From contig KV423964.1 of NCBI GenBank assembly GCA_001632435.1, forward strand, positions 62,001 to 126,000: a stretch of 64,000 bases of DNA, written 5' to 3'. Positions 9,369-21,698 of this stretch are shown piece after piece. The stretch is from Calocera cornea HHB12733 (taxonomy: Eukaryota > Basidiomycota > Dacrymycetes > Dacrymycetales > Dacrymycetaceae). Position 1 is the stretch's first letter, and every line of letters begins with the position of its first letter. The notes under the pieces were generated by a model. That model searched no databases and had not been told where the DNA came from. It saw only the letters and a list, made by a program, of their open reading frames with translations. The position numbers and the translations under genes are program-made.

Positions 9369-12300
9369 GTCTCGGTGTAGAGGTACTTAAAGGCGGGGAG
9401 CCACCATGTGAGGAAACGAGGGGGCTGATGCACCAAGGAGGCTGAGGGAGGAGCGTATTACGGTAGGGGGCCAGAAAGAAATAGTTGAAGCTGGGGAGCG
9501 GAGCCTCCATGTGCTCCCGAATTCCGAGGCGTGGTCCCACCAGTCGGGGGTTTTAGAAATAGAGCATGAGAGGGCAAGTGCGTAAGGGGGCTGGGGGGGC
9601 AACAGCGCGGGACGGATGGAGCAAGCGCTTGCTGCAACGGGGAGGCCTATTGCACGGGAATGGATGATTCAAAGCCCCCGTATGGCTAAGTTTGTCCGCG
9701 GAACGCTAACCGGGAGCACGCGGGTAGGCGCGAGATGTGCGCGGTGTTCTGCGGCAGGCCGACAAGGGCTGGGCGTTGCATCGTCGTCATCCAGCTAGCT
9801 TGTTTGGGTCGCCAAACGCCTTGCAGGGAATGCGGCGGGCCGTGGGGATTGCCCAAAAGTTGCACCTACGCCGGGTCGGGCTGGACCCGTGATAGCCGGC
9901 GGGAAGCCCTGTTCTCCACGTGTTCCCCTTCATTTAGTCCCCTCTCCGTGCCTGGGCACTGCCACTCACAGGGACTCGTGCCTGGCCGTCACTATGGCGC
10001 TTCCTGCAACTCTATCGGAAGAATTGGCACCGCAAATGCCCGATAGTCCTGACAACGAGCCAATCCGACAACGCAAGCTCCTTTTCACTTCCTCAACCCT
10101 GCTCTGCCCGCTCTCCCAGCCTCTCGTTTGCTCCCACCTGTTTTTTTTTTGGCCTCGAAGCCTCCTCGTCATCATTGCTGTACAGTAATCCTCATCCTTT
10201 ATCCGTTCGGCGAGGCGGCTCTCCTGACTAATCGTGAGGCGCCCAGGCGCCTCGAGCGGCAGCGCCGAGTCAGTCTGCAACATTAATATCATGGACACCG
10301 AATGAACCCAAGACCTGCAGCGCCGGGGGCTACGGCTAACTGCGGGGAAAAGATGACCGTTCAGAGGTGAGCTCATGGCTTGTCATGACGCTGCCGTTGA
10401 ATCGTTCGACTATAGCAAGAAGTATGAAGCTGTGCAGTCTGAGGTTAGCTCGCGACCATGAATGAGACCGTCTCAGCGGCAAAAGACCGCAGTGCAAACT
10501 GCGGTCTTTCGCCGTTGGCATACACAGCCACTGACTCCATGTGATGCACCCAGCGGATGCTACCTTGTCCTTTTGCTAGTGCGGCCAGCCACCTCGTCTT
10601 AGCGCGCATTTCTTTGGCTGTGCTGCACGCATCTTAAGCGGTGCGATAGATACGGACCCTGCATCACCTCGGTGCCCGTTCGATTTCCTTGATGGCCGGG
10701 GATTGCAGTGGGAAATACATGGGCAGAGGCTGGGATAACGCAAGGAGACTCTCGTAATGTCATTCGCATGGAAGCCACGTTTCTTCCATTTCCCCACGTG
10801 TCCTTCATTAAAGCGGGCTGTTCCCGGCCTCCCTGAGCGTCCAATCGAGCTCGTTGTAGAACACTTTGATCGTTCCTGTACCCTTACAATAGCTGTCACG
10901 ATCTCAGTAGCGCTCCAAAAGACGAAACCAATCGGCTGATACGTCGTCCGATCTCACCGCGGGAAATGCTCAGCTCAGGACGGCCACCGTGATTATTGGA
11001 ACCCTTAGTGCGGGAGCTGTTGGGCGCTCCTGCGGAATCATTCCTGCTCGGTCCGAGCCGGCATGGACACCTCCGGAGATTACCGTGGCAGGTCTCCTGT
11101 ATCGCATTCCTTGCTTGCCTCGTTGCAGTACATTCCAGACGCCGGCGCGTAACGAGGGCCGCTCACAGCCCCCGGAGGCTTTACGAACGCCATTGTCGTC
11201 ACGGCTAGAAGGCTCTCGAGCGCGCACTAATGCGGTCCAAGACGGCCCGGCGAGTCGGAGGCATCTGCAACAAAGGCAAAATCGCTGCCTTGCTCCTCCT
11301 CCACCCTCTCCTCGCGGAATATCCAAGGAAAGTGGACTTGGCCTGACAATCGTATTCTCGCTCCACGCAAGTTTTTCTGGCGCCTACGCCCATTCGCACC
11401 GAGCGGACCGGCTCAACGAGAGCGATCCCCGCTGCAGTAACGGGGTGCAACGTGGAATGTGGCATGGATTGGTCCCAGCCAGTCCCCTCATTCCTCTCAC
11501 CGGTATGGAATCCCGCTTTCGATACGGCACCCCCATCCGCTTTTTCTTTTCAAAGCCCCGGCTGTCCTCAGCGAGGATATTACAGAGTGGCAGGACCGGC
11601 CACTGCCAATCGGACCGTTCTTAGGGACAGCGGGAGCAGTGGCACTTGTGCTTGTCCGCACCTGTCATTCTCATCACGATGCGCCACACGTCCGTAGGGA
11701 TCGCAATGTACATGACGAGAGACTCGTGTGATGCATACGAGGATATCAAGAGCACCTCGGACTTTTCGTCTGGCGAACAAGAACCGGCTGTTTCACCGCA
11801 ACAAGCGCTCAGTCGCGAGCCCGATGGTGCATGGTCCATAGCTGCCTCCGCAACTCGTGACCAGCGCGCCGCTTGAAAGGAACGTGACTCTGTGGAGCGA
11901 TCGTTCGCGGGCTGCGCCACAGCTCCGCAAGCGCAGCGTGCGCGGCAGCTGACAATTAGCATCTTGACCGCGGAGGCCGCCTCTAAATGTCAAATCGTGT
12001 GTTCTTTGGAAGCCTAACAGCATGAGGACCAGCATCCGAGACCTTGGAAGTCGGGGAAGGCAGCGGGGAATCGATGTCCGTGGCAGGCCACAGAGCCACG
12101 GTACCGGAGCCGGTCATGTCGTAATGTCCGGCCATGTCGTAAGGCCCGGGCAGGCCGCCGACCTACTGTACCGTCACGTAAGCTTGTCATCTTCGCGTGT
12201 CGCACCGCGTGCGAATGACATATCCCCAATCGGACCATTATCTGATTCGCGTAAGTGTGGCTCTAATAGCTGACTCGGAATCGATTGGATTGGGCGCCGA

Positions 12301-14554
12301 GAATTTCAGGGAACAGGTGGGAATATCTGGGTATGAAAGATAGTACTCTTGGGCATGTGGTCGATCTTCGTCCCGCGATCGATGGCTGGACCGGGCAATC
12401 TCGATGGTTGCGGTCGGTTCCGGTCGGGTCTCTGGATTCCCGACGGGTTCCCACCCCGCATTTTCGGAGACACGTGAGTGCCTGCCCCGGATCAACGTCG
12501 CAGTCGCCGCAGCCAAGCGCCGTGCACGTCGGTCCTGGGCACGTCCAACGCAGCCTCCATACATGATCATGCGCAGATGAGCATGAGCATGGGCAGACGT
12601 CAGCGGGTGCATGGGAAGCGAGATGATGAGCACATCGCCGCGCGGGGTCCGGGCAGATGGAGGTCCCCATGATGCGCGCGCGGCTCGCCGCCCACGACTG
12701 ATAAGCGCCGTGGGTATCGCAGCCGCGCTGGACCGCGCGCTCGCTGCCCTGGCCTCGCGGGCTCAGGGAGCAGGTTTCATGTCATATGGAATGGGCGCCG
12801 TCTGGGGAAGGGAGAAATGAGATGTTGTAGATTACTCTCCGCTGAGAACAGGCATCTGACATGACACTGTCAGGGACCAACGGTGCCTGAAAGTGCGGGC
12901 GCGCAATGCCGCGCGTACGATAACAAAGCAAGCTTGGGCGAGGGCGTGAATGGCCAAGGCCGGCGGGAGCAGGGCGGAGGCAATCTGGGTGTCTTACGAT
13001 TGAGCCTGCCATCGCCGTTTGTGGTCGGAACTGAATGGCGGGCAGATGCCGGCAGAGTAGACTGCTGCGGGAGCGAGGTGCGGACGAGGGGGGGCAGCGC
13101 TGGGGTGATCCAGGTCCCGACGCGCGGTTCTCGGAGGGGGGGGAAGATCGGACGGCGGGCTCGGTGCGAGACTCGGTCGATGCGGCGAGCGGGCGGAGGG
13201 CGGAGGGCGGAGGGCGGGACGGGCATTGGCGAGTGCGTTACGGTTTCCAAGGCGCGTGGTAAGGTGACAGGGAATGAAGGGGCGGTGCTCAGGCACGACG
13301 GGCCCCTTTGATAGGGCCAGGGCGCGCCCATCGACCTGCCTTCGTACGAACCTGTGACGAACGGCGGGCGGGCGGCGATGCAGCGAGCGTTGGTCAAGCG
13401 CACGTGTCCCGCTGGACGGAGGCAGAAGAAGTGTGCCTGGATGGCTGTGCACCGGGCGTTGGAAACCCCGGACGGACGGGGGCAAGATCACAGCCTCCGT
13501 TCCGCGTTCGGTTCCGCGTTACCCGCCTTGGATCGCGCTCGCTCCGGCGGTGGACCAATCAGGGCACGAGCCCGACCAGGGCGGACGCGGACCATGGACA
13601 GGCCTGGCCGGCCCCTCCATCCTCGCCCGTTCCCGCCCTTGCATCCTGCTACAATCGCGCGCTGTCTCTCCTTCCCCTCCCCCCTGCCCTGCCATCCCAC
13701 AGCTACACTTTCATCTCCCATACCTTGCAAATTTTACACCCCCCCTCCTCGCCCATACCGCTTCCCGCCCTGGACATCCTCGCGCACTGGAACATCACGC
13801 GTGTCTTGGCACTCCATTTCCCCCTCCTATCCTCCCCCCCCTCCCGCATCGGAGTCTGTTATTGTCCGGTCTCTCCGCTGCGCTTGTAACCGAGCGGACG
13901 GGTCAAGGGACCTGCACCTGGAACCTCGTACCTCACTCGATATGAATTCGGTCTGTACCATGGGATGGCGGCACCATGTGTTACACACCGCTCGTCAATT
14001 CTATTGCATCGCTCACATGTTCCAGGACCGACAGCAGAGCCGTAAAGGTCGGTGATACCGTGCTGGCTAGGCACGAGCCATAGGACCCGGGCGTGGTGGT
14101 TCGGGCCCTGTTGTTCCTGTCCTACTACTAGCCTGGGGGAGGACACTGCGCGCTCAGGAGGAAGGCAGGACCAAGCTAGGAACAGACCGGGCGGGCGCTT
14201 GGGCTATACATATCCTGTTTCCCGGGAGGGGCCTGACTCTGATTTGCCCGAGCCTGCGTGGCCTGGCATCCCTGGCCCTGCACCTTGTCCAACGCGCCGA
14301 TCTGAGATCTTGGATCGCGTCCCTCCCCCGGAAGACTCAAATACCCTCCCACCTCGTCGATCCTCCCTCCCCGTCCCTGTCATCCCGAACTGAGTTCCCC
14401 CCACCCGACGGCCGCCTCCCTCCTCCGCTCACCGTCCCCTCGCCTACCCCCGTCCCATCCGCGACACTCGCCTCTCACGCTACCCCCTGTTGTACTCCAG
14501 TCTCACCCTACCGCCTAACCCTCGCCTCCCTCCTCAGCTCCACCACCTCCACCA
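9369..14554. other. 5.2-kb interval without recognisable genes between divergent C2H2 genes
   Basis: Both flanking zinc-finger genes are transcribed outward from this block. Short open frames exist on both strands, but none shows family motifs or spliced continuity. There is a strong hairpin at 10477-10514 and a T-run near 10140. GC-rich, pyrimidine-biased sequence leads up to 14555 (likely promoter/5' UTR). Long upstream regions are typical of developmental regulators, and non-coding transcripts are possible. Confidence 0.5.
10477..10514. repeat. 17-bp inverted repeat with GCAA loop
   Basis: The arms 10477-10493 and 10498-10514 are reverse complements apart from one G/A mismatch. They are separated by only four bases, GCAA, a GNRA-type tetraloop if transcribed in this sense. 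The inner 12 bp of each arm are perfect. Such a stable hairpin is unusual in a fungal intergenic region. It could be part of a structured RNA, a DNA-binding palindrome or a relic of a MITE-like element. Confidence 0.7.
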
Positions 14555-15550
14555 ATGCCTCACGCATTCGCCCCGGCCGCCTACGAGCAGCCCTTCTTCA
14601 GCGCCGCCGCCTTCGACGTCCAGGCCGCCTTCAAGCAGCAAAGCCCCCTGCGCGACCCCACCGCCTCCTTCCCAGAGTGCGTCTCGCTGCCCCGCGCTCC
14701 CCGGACTCTCGCTTACCCTCCCCTCAGACGCGCCTCCCCCATCGGCTCCTCCTTCCCCAACTCCTCCCCGCGCATCTCAGAGTCAGGCAGCAGCGACGGC
14801 CCGCTCGACTCGCCCGCCATGAGCCTCTCAACGCCGTTCGACGCCTTCGTCGAGCCCGACGCGCTCTACCCGCCCACGCCCTGCATGCCCGTGCCCGCGC
14901 AGTCCGCTATCCCCGCGCCCTTCCACTTCGGCCTCCCGCACGCACACCTCACCGCAGACGGGCACGGGCTCATCCTCCCCGCAGACCCGAACGACCCGAA
15001 CCCAGCCGGCCCCTTCCAGCTGGGCGCATTCTACACCTCCGCGCTCGCGGGCTACGACGCGTTCGCACCCCTTGCGGCGATGCCCCTCGGCTACCAGAAC
15101 GGGATGCATTCGATGCAGTCCGCATACACGGCCATGCCCTACTCGCACGCGGGCTCCGTCTCCCCGTCCAGCTCCGACAGCCCGCTGCTCTCCGCACTCG
15201 ACATGTCGCCCCTGCGGCACGCGTCCCTGCCCATCCACGCGCAAGTCGCAATGACGTTCCCCGTCCCGACCTCCTCCCCGCGCCCCAAGAAGCGGCGCAC
15301 GCTCTCGCACTCCCATGCGAGCCCCGACGGGCTGGATGACGAGCTCGAGCTCGAGCTCGAGGGCCGGGCGAAGATCCACGTGTGCCCCGTCTGCACGCGC
15401 TGCTTCTCCCGCTCGCACGACATGCGCCGGCACATCCGGGGCCACAACGAGGGCTCGCAGTTCAAGTGCGACGCGTGCGGCCGCGGCTTCCGCAGGCTCG
15501 ATGCTGTCAAGCGGCACCTGCGCACTGCCTGCCAGGGCCAGGGCTGCTGA
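14555..15550 (+). CDS. Two-finger C2H2 zinc-finger transcription factor
   Basis: A predicted nuclear regulator. The N-terminal two-thirds is rich in Pro, Ser and Ala. A basic PKKRR segment (possible nuclear localisation signal) is followed by an alternating Glu-Leu run. At the extreme C-terminus are a finger C-x2-C-x12-H-x3-H (CPVC...RRHIRGH) and a second one ending in Cys (CDAC...KRHLRTAC). Read straight through it is 331 aa. However, 14677-14727 has a GTGCGT donor, CTTAC-like branch site, CAG acceptor and typical 51-bp length with no in-frame stop, so splicing to 314 aa is likely. It resembles the gene at 7854-9368 in finger number, in the Cys-terminated second finger and in its disordered N-terminus. 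Confidence 0.8.
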   Translation: MPHAFAPAAYEQPFFSAAAFDVQAAFKQQSPLRDPTASFPECVSLPRAPRTLAYPPLRRASPIGSSFPNSSPRISESGSSDGPLDSPAMSLSTPFDAFVEPDALYPPTPCMPVPAQSAIPAPFHFGLPHAHLTADGHGLILPADPNDPNPAGPFQLGAFYTSALAGYDAFAPLAAMPLGYQNGMHSMQSAYTAMPYSHAGSVSPSSSDSPLLSALDMSPLRHASLPIHAQVAMTFPVPTSSPRPKKRRTLSHSHASPDGLDDELELELEGRAKIHVCPVCTRCFSRSHDMRRHIRGHNEGSQFKCDACGRGFRRLDAVKRHLRTACQGQGC

Positions 15551-16585
15551 CCGCCGCGCGCCCGCTCGGAGCGTCTCCCTCCGTCGTCGTGGTCCGATCG
15601 CGCGGTGGTGCGGGTCGGCGTTGGAGCGAGCCGCATCGGGGAGGAGCGAGTGCCGGATGCGGAAGGAAGCAAACGCGCGGCCAGTCCAGGGTGCGGAACA
15701 GCACGTGCGCATTCGGCGCCCGAGTCAGTCCCCTTCCGGAAGCGGAGCGGAGCCGGTCGGGGGACTCCTTCAGAAGCAGCGCATCTCCCTTGGCTTCCTT
15801 CACCAATACGCGATGCCGGCCCTATTCTATTCCCTGCCCTATTCGTCCTCTTTCTCCTTTGTATTCGGGTCTTGCATCGTCGTAGCGGCGTTGCTGATGA
15901 TCGAGCTGTCTCTCGCGTGCAACTAGCGCCCCTGTGTGTACTTTACATACCTTACGTTCTTCTAACTTTGGCTCCTTGGAGCGCGCCAGTGCGGTTCTCG
16001 CTCCAGTTGTTCTCTTTATTCTCTGCCTCCCCTGATATGAAAGTGAAACGACCCGCACAGAGGGTGTGTGATGCGGGCGTTAACGATATTCCGTCATTTG
16101 TTACATCAGTGTACCAGTAGAAGCACACGGCCGCCGATAATGATACCTCGTATCTGATGATCTCCCAGTCCCATGCGCCGTATGCGCACCAAGTTCCACT
16201 AGGCCGCTCCGTCGACTCCCCTGCCCGCTCTCCGGGTCGGAGCCCAACGGGCACCGCTCGCAGATGCGGTTCACCCCGCGCGGGATTTCACACCGGAAGA
16301 AGTGTGTCAAGCACTGCCCCCGCCAGTGGGGTACAGGCTCGCCAGATTACTAATCTGGGCAACCCTCCCACGGAGCGCGTACCTCAGCACCTGAGCACTT
16401 CAAGGGTGCCGCAATGAGCTGGTGGAAGGGAGGATAAAGCCATAAGATGTCATTGCGGAAAGGGAACATGGATGAGGTAACGGATCGGTGGAAAGTGGAA
16501 AAGCAGAAACGTGTCTATGTAAACTCATGTATGTATTGCATGTACCCGTTAATGTTGTCATTAGTCTCGCACAGCCAACCGGCGC
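15551..16585. other. Intergenic, convergent 3' ends
   Basis: Downstream of both the zinc-finger gene and the sideroflexin gene. No coding signal with family support is seen; it is probably 3' UTRs and spacer. Confidence 0.45.
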
Positions 16586-18018
16586 CTACAGGCCCTTATT
16601 GAAAGTGAGCGGGCCCTCGTCGGCGAATTCCTTTTCCAGGCTCTTCCCGTTCACCACCGCCTGTTGGGGGAAGATCGCCACGGCCGGCGGGAGGAACAGC
16701 GCTAGGCAGAGGCCGATCACGGTCAGCTGCGTTGCGTTCTGCAGGAGGCGTCCGCGCGGCGTGTTGGCGAACCGGAGACGGCTCATCAGCAGAGGCGGGA
16801 TGATTAGCGTTGGTCTGGAAGAAGGCATCAGCAATCGCGCAAAGTCGGCACGCAAACATGAAGGGGCCTAAAGCATCCGGAGGAGAGAACACGCGGAAAG
16901 CTGGAGAGAGAAAGGCAAGAAGATCGACACCCACATGTTCGTCGCAACCCTGCTTGCGGCGGTCTGCGCTACGGCCAGCGTCCCGGCTATCCGGCTCTTG
17001 CCAACAACCTCCTTCTCGACCCCGCCGTCATCGTCGCGCTTCTTCATGCGGTACACGTCGACACCATCACGAATCTCCTTCCACCGCATGCAGCTGATGT
17101 TCACCACACCGGCCGTGGCAACCGAGACGAACGGCACGAATTGGGCCAGAAGCGCACGCGTGGCCGGGGCGAAGACGCGAAGGCGTGGGACTACTCGTGT
17201 GAGGGATACGGCGATTCCCACGGACGTGGCGCACGCGGCGACGTACGCTAGACGGTGTTTATGATCAGTGGCATCAGAACAAACCGGAAGCACTCACCCA
17301 CGCCGACCTCGCCCATGCTCATCGGCATGGACTTGTTTGCATTTGCAAAGTCTGCACAAGCGTCAGCATCGATCACGAGGAGCTTCAACACGCAACTTAC
17401 TGACGCCCACGCTAAAGTTGGTGGAACGATTCGATCAGCTTATCTGCTGATCTCGGACCCAGAGGAGAGCTTACTTCAAGGACTGATTCGCCCATTGCCA
17501 GAATATCACAGATCGAAGCTACAGCACCGTGATCAGCTCAGCATGACTGGATAGAATAGCCGGCATCGCGTCCACTCACCGAGGGGTTCGGCATCAGCAT
17601 GCCGGCGCATATAATCAAGTTTGTCGGCACGAATGCCGACAGACGGAAGGGAAGAAACACCGGCTCGCCCGTATCTGCGACTTCGAAACAAGATCCGCGT
17701 AAGACGACGCATATCGGAGATGCTAACCTGGGTGTATGGACGATTGCACAACTGCTCATGACGTCAGCTCCACGCAGGCAATCGCGGAAAACAGAGCTTA
17801 CGCTGCTGTGCCTTCCAGAACGTCTGCCGCTCCTCGGGTGCAACAAGGACTGGGCGCTGCCGTTGCGCTTGCAGCTCGGCATTGTACTTCTTGACCGTAT
17901 CCTGAGCGTGGAGAAGCTCGGCACGCGACGTGAAGAGCGTTACCGGCGAGGTGACGGTGAAGAAATGCTGCAGACGGCCGGCTATCGAGGACAAGCGCGC
18001 AAGGATGTCAGACATCAT
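16586..18018 (-). CDS. FSF1: Sideroflexin (mitochondrial serine/amino-acid carrier)
   Basis: Sideroflexins sit in the mitochondrial inner membrane; animal members import serine for one-carbon metabolism. Eight exons are inferred: 18018-17802, 17751-17728, 17674-17580, 17518-17475, 17411-17401, 17351-17298, 17247-16929 and 16814-16586. They total 330 aa, the normal family length. Diagnostic stretches are HFFTVTSPVTLF, VQSSIHPDTGE, NFANANKSMPMS, NISCMRWKEIRDGV and LFLPPAVAIFPQ. The hydrophobic segments in the last two exons are the transmembrane helices. Two adjacent ATGs begin the gene and the first is used. Exon 5 is only 11 bp, supported by exact phase and the family sequence it completes. 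Confidence 0.92.
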
Positions 18019-20449
18019 CCAATGATTAGCCCTTCATTGAAGGAGCACGCACTATACGTATTGAGATCATGCTGCGGAGCCGCTAGAAGAGCTTCGATTA
18101 GTCTGAGGCCAAACAAGCAGTGCCCAGGCGGGAGCTGTCGATTCCAGAAGCGCGTACGCGCAGGCTCCACGCACCCAAATCGACCAGGCCAGGTGCACTA
18201 GCAGTTGCCATGCTCCACTAGTACGGTATGCCAAATGAAGAATGCCCAGCAACCAAATACCCGAGCTCAAACAGGCGTCAAGTAATTGCAAGAAACAAGC
18301 TCGAGTAGTCTTAGTCTGAGTCAGGCTTGTCGATTTTCGCGCTTGCTCGCTTCCCGTTCGTGTGTCTCGCAACTTCCGCGTGCCAGCGATTATTATCACC
18401 GATCCTGAGACGCAAGATGCAGCACGCGAGCGCCCAAAGCAGATTCGGGGGTTCCAGACGTGCCGGTCAACAATAGCCGGTGCGCGGATGGAGGATGGAT
18501 GAAGGGCGAGCACAGCACTCCAATTTTGCCTCTCAGAATCCCGATGCGACACGAAAGCTCCGGGACTTTCAATTGGTGGCGGTGCCACTCTCAGGGTCCG
18601 TGTAAGGGTCCAGGTGGCGCTGGTCAAGGCTTGGCGGGAGCAGGACGGAGGCTGTTTGTTTCAGGTTTCTGGGCAAGTTGCTTGGCGCGCAACGTGCCCC
18701 GGCGGCTTGGACCAGGCTGGCTCGAGGGCCGTCATTAACAGAGGCGCATCGTACGATGCTCATATTATGAGGCTTTGCGGACTGTCGGGCCTGCACGAGG
18801 CGCTCAGTCCCGGAGAGGCGCCCATGCGCATCATATGCCAGGTCTTCAACACGAAGGCTGCGGGAACTTGGGGCAGCAAGTGCCTACACTGGTACATGCA
18901 GCAGGCACTTACTTGGCTGGTGACATCAGTGAGACTGAGATGATGGAGAGAGAGAATATACCGTGCCTGACCGAAGATGGTAGCAGTCAGTACAAGGCCA
19001 TGATAATAGCAATTCTGTTCCCATTCTGCACTCCACAATCAGCTGGATACCGTATGGTATTCAGGCGATTGCAGATTAATGCAGGAATCAGGAACACAAT
19101 CTTTAGCATAACTTACCGGTTCTTGCTTGAACTCATGCAAGATTATGGAGGCACTTTGCTTTTGTAACGTGCACATGAATGAGTAGATGTTCGTATTACA
19201 ACCTAGAATGACGCAGGAACAGTTAAGTTGGAGTCATCTACTGAGACTCGATGAAGTGATGATGTGCGTTGGTGTTCTCACTCTCTAGCTGTGTGTGTAT
19301 AATGCATGATCCTACATCACCAACCTCCAGTGCGTGATTGCCCGAGGTACGGGCCGGCCGCAGATGTGCACACCTGGACGGGCTGCCTGCAGTTAGTCTG
19401 TTCCGCCGGAGAACGCTCCATCCGCCGACCACGGGTCCACAAGCGGAATCTCGCCGGAGGAGACGGGCATCGGGATGGGATGTGCGAAGCAATCCGCTCT
19501 AGATCTTAGGCACAAGGCGCGAGGACCGGTATCTGATCTGGATGCGTCGAGCGTCAGTGGGTCGCTGCCGCACGGAGCGCCCGCGGTGCTTCGTGCAGAT
19601 GGGTGGGTATATTCACCCAGGCTCTCGCGGGAGGGTTCCTGCGCTGTTCGTCCGACACTTGCACGATCCTTCTGAGGACGGACTGAGCGAGATCGGATCC
19701 ACGCTGGATTTTCTGCCGACCAGAGTTAGTAGCGCGCGGCGAACGGGATGCGTGTGGACTGTGGGATGAGCCGGGCGTACTGGGTCCTGAGCGAGGCGGA
19801 ACAGCCTGGCGGCGGAAGGCCGTCCTCCGTCTGCCGTCTGCCGTCTGCCGCCCAGCCCTGGTGTCCGCCTGAGCTCAGGTGCTCGGCTGGTGCTGGTGCT
19901 TGGGCTTGGGCTGGAGCGCGCGGTTTACTGCCCGGTCGCAAAGGTCTTGAGGGGGACATACGCGCCACGGAGGTGCGGTGTGCCCGCCCCTTCCTGGCAG
20001 GGCTGGGTGCGGGGACTGATTACCGCACGCCCGGGCTCGGGGCATGGGCTTCGATGAGAGACGCCGCGGATGGCCCCCGTTGGCAGGTTGCTTCGCATAG
20101 CAGCGCGTGCTGTCTGCGTGTGGTCTGGCTGGAGGACTGCTGGACCGCGGCCGCCTGCGCGGGGATGAGGAGCAGAGGGGATGCGAGCCCACTGGGCGAG
20201 GGGTCGGGGGATTGGGAGAACGCGGAGTGGATGGGATGCAAGATGTGGATGGATTACAGTGCGGTGCAGAGAGTCCGGTTATGCAGTGGGCAGTGTACGA
20301 GTAGTCCGTGAAGGAGGGAAGAGAGAGAGAGAGAGAGAGAAAGCAGACGATCCGAGCTACGGTCCATCGGGTCTCTGCGTGTGCGGCATCTGCTCGCCGG
20401 TCAGCTCAGCTCAGCGCGGCAGCATCACACGGATGCGCCCCAAACGCAC
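18019..20449. other. 2.4-kb interval with no supported gene
   Basis: Several short open frames are present but none has recognisable domains or good splice continuity. It contains a short CCGTCTG-type repeat near 19830 and a (GA)10 run at 20320-20341. It includes the sideroflexin promoter at its left end. Confidence 0.45.
20320..20341. repeat. (GA)n microsatellite
   Basis: About ten uninterrupted GA units lie just downstream of the stop codon of the small GPI-type protein gene. Confidence 0.9.
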
Positions 20450-20979
20450 CTAGAGCAGCAGCACGGCCCCCAGCCCGAGGGCGACCCCGGCCCCGAGCCC
20501 CAAGACGCCGCCCACGGCCTGAGCGCGCAAGCCAGCGCTGACATAGTTGTCGTCCGGCCCGAGCGGCTGCCCGCCCTGCGTCGCCCCCGGCAATGGGGCC
20601 GGGCCCGTGCCCTCCCCGCCGCCGAGGGGGAGGGAGGATGTCCAGATTGCGGTCGTTGTGGGCGTTTGGGTCGTCGCGGGCACGGTGTCGTTCGCGTTTG
20701 AGTTTGGGGAGGTGGAGTTGGAGGAGGTGGAGTTGCTTGCGGAGCCGGAGGGGAGCGGGACGACCGTGAGAGTTATTGCGACGGGCGTGGAGACGGTGAC
20801 TACTTGGGAGACGGAGAGGGACTGGGAGGGGGTCAGCAGGGGTGCGTGGTGAAGTAGGGGTGGTGGCGGGGGGAGCGCACCTGGAAGAGGGAGAAGGAGG
20901 TGGAGATGACTGCTGAGCTCTGCTGGGCGAGCGCGGGTGCGAGGAGCGCGGCCAGTGCGGTGAGGGCGGCGAGGCGCAT
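20450..20979 (-). CDS. Small Ser/Thr-rich predicted GPI-anchored cell-wall protein
   Basis: Two exons (20979-20881 and 20821-20450, 59-bp intron, phase 0) encode about 156 aa. The N-terminus is a classic signal peptide (MRLAALTALAALLAPALA). The middle is rich in Ser, Thr, Asn and Pro with several N-x-S/T sites. The C-terminus is a hydrophobic Gly/Leu/Val tail after a short polar spacer, which is the signature of a GPI attachment signal. No catalytic domain is seen. Likely role: a surface or wall glycoprotein. Its exact function cannot be read from the sequence. Confidence 0.8.
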
Positions 20980-21698
20980 TGTGTGCCTTTTGCGGGGGTA
21001 TGGGTATGGATGGGTGGGTGGGTGATGGACGATGGGGCAGTAGAAGGTAGCAGAGTAGTGAGCGACGGTAAAGAGCAGTGAGCAGTAGGGCGCACCACGG
21101 CGGTGTGCTCGCTGGCTGGCGTGCGGTTGAGCGAGATCGTTTGAGCGGCGCTGCACGGTGGTCCGACGCGGTCCCTCACATCTTCACTTTTGCGGTGCAG
21201 TGCGCCGCGGGGGCCCGCGGGCTTCCCTCTCCCGTCCGTGTCCGTGTTTTGTCCGTCTCAGGGGATGAGTCAGCACCCCCTGTCTCACGTCAGCACCCAG
21301 CGGCGTGTGGAAAGGAGGATTGGTAAGCAGCGCCCTTTGCTCGCCGCCCCGCTTTTCCTCAAATCGCGCGGGGGCCCATCCGCCATCAGCAGCTCCATTC
21401 TCTTTCCCGGTGCACTCCTTCCAGGCTGTCGAACCGCGGACAGTAGTACTGTGCCGCCGCCCCAGCAGCCGGCATCCCCCGCCATCAGACGCGGCCACGC
21501 GCGCGCTCACTCGGGCCCCACTCCCGCCGTCGCTCCCCACTGCCGGCCGGGTGTTCCGACGCACTCCGACCGGCGCCAACCCCTTCCTCGGCAGTGCATA
21601 TACGTCCCTCGCTCCTCTCTGCTTGCCTGCCCCCGCTCGATACCAACGACGGCAAGGTGGTGATCCCCTCGCAAGCCAATTGCAGCGCCATCAGCAGG
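20980..21698. promoter_or_regulatory. Divergent promoter interval
   Basis: Lies between the start codons of the GPI-type protein (minus) and the conserved unknown protein (plus). No recognisable gene or clear TATA box is seen. Confidence 0.35.

Noticed and set aside
9616..14393. Numerous 60-230-codon frames in the large intergenic block
   Set aside because: Compositions follow GC content, frames overlap on both strands, and no signal peptides, domains or splice-consistent chains were found.
18067..18627. 186-codon minus-strand frame beside sideroflexin
   Set aside because: No recognisable motif or consistent splice partner. It overlaps the likely sideroflexin promoter.
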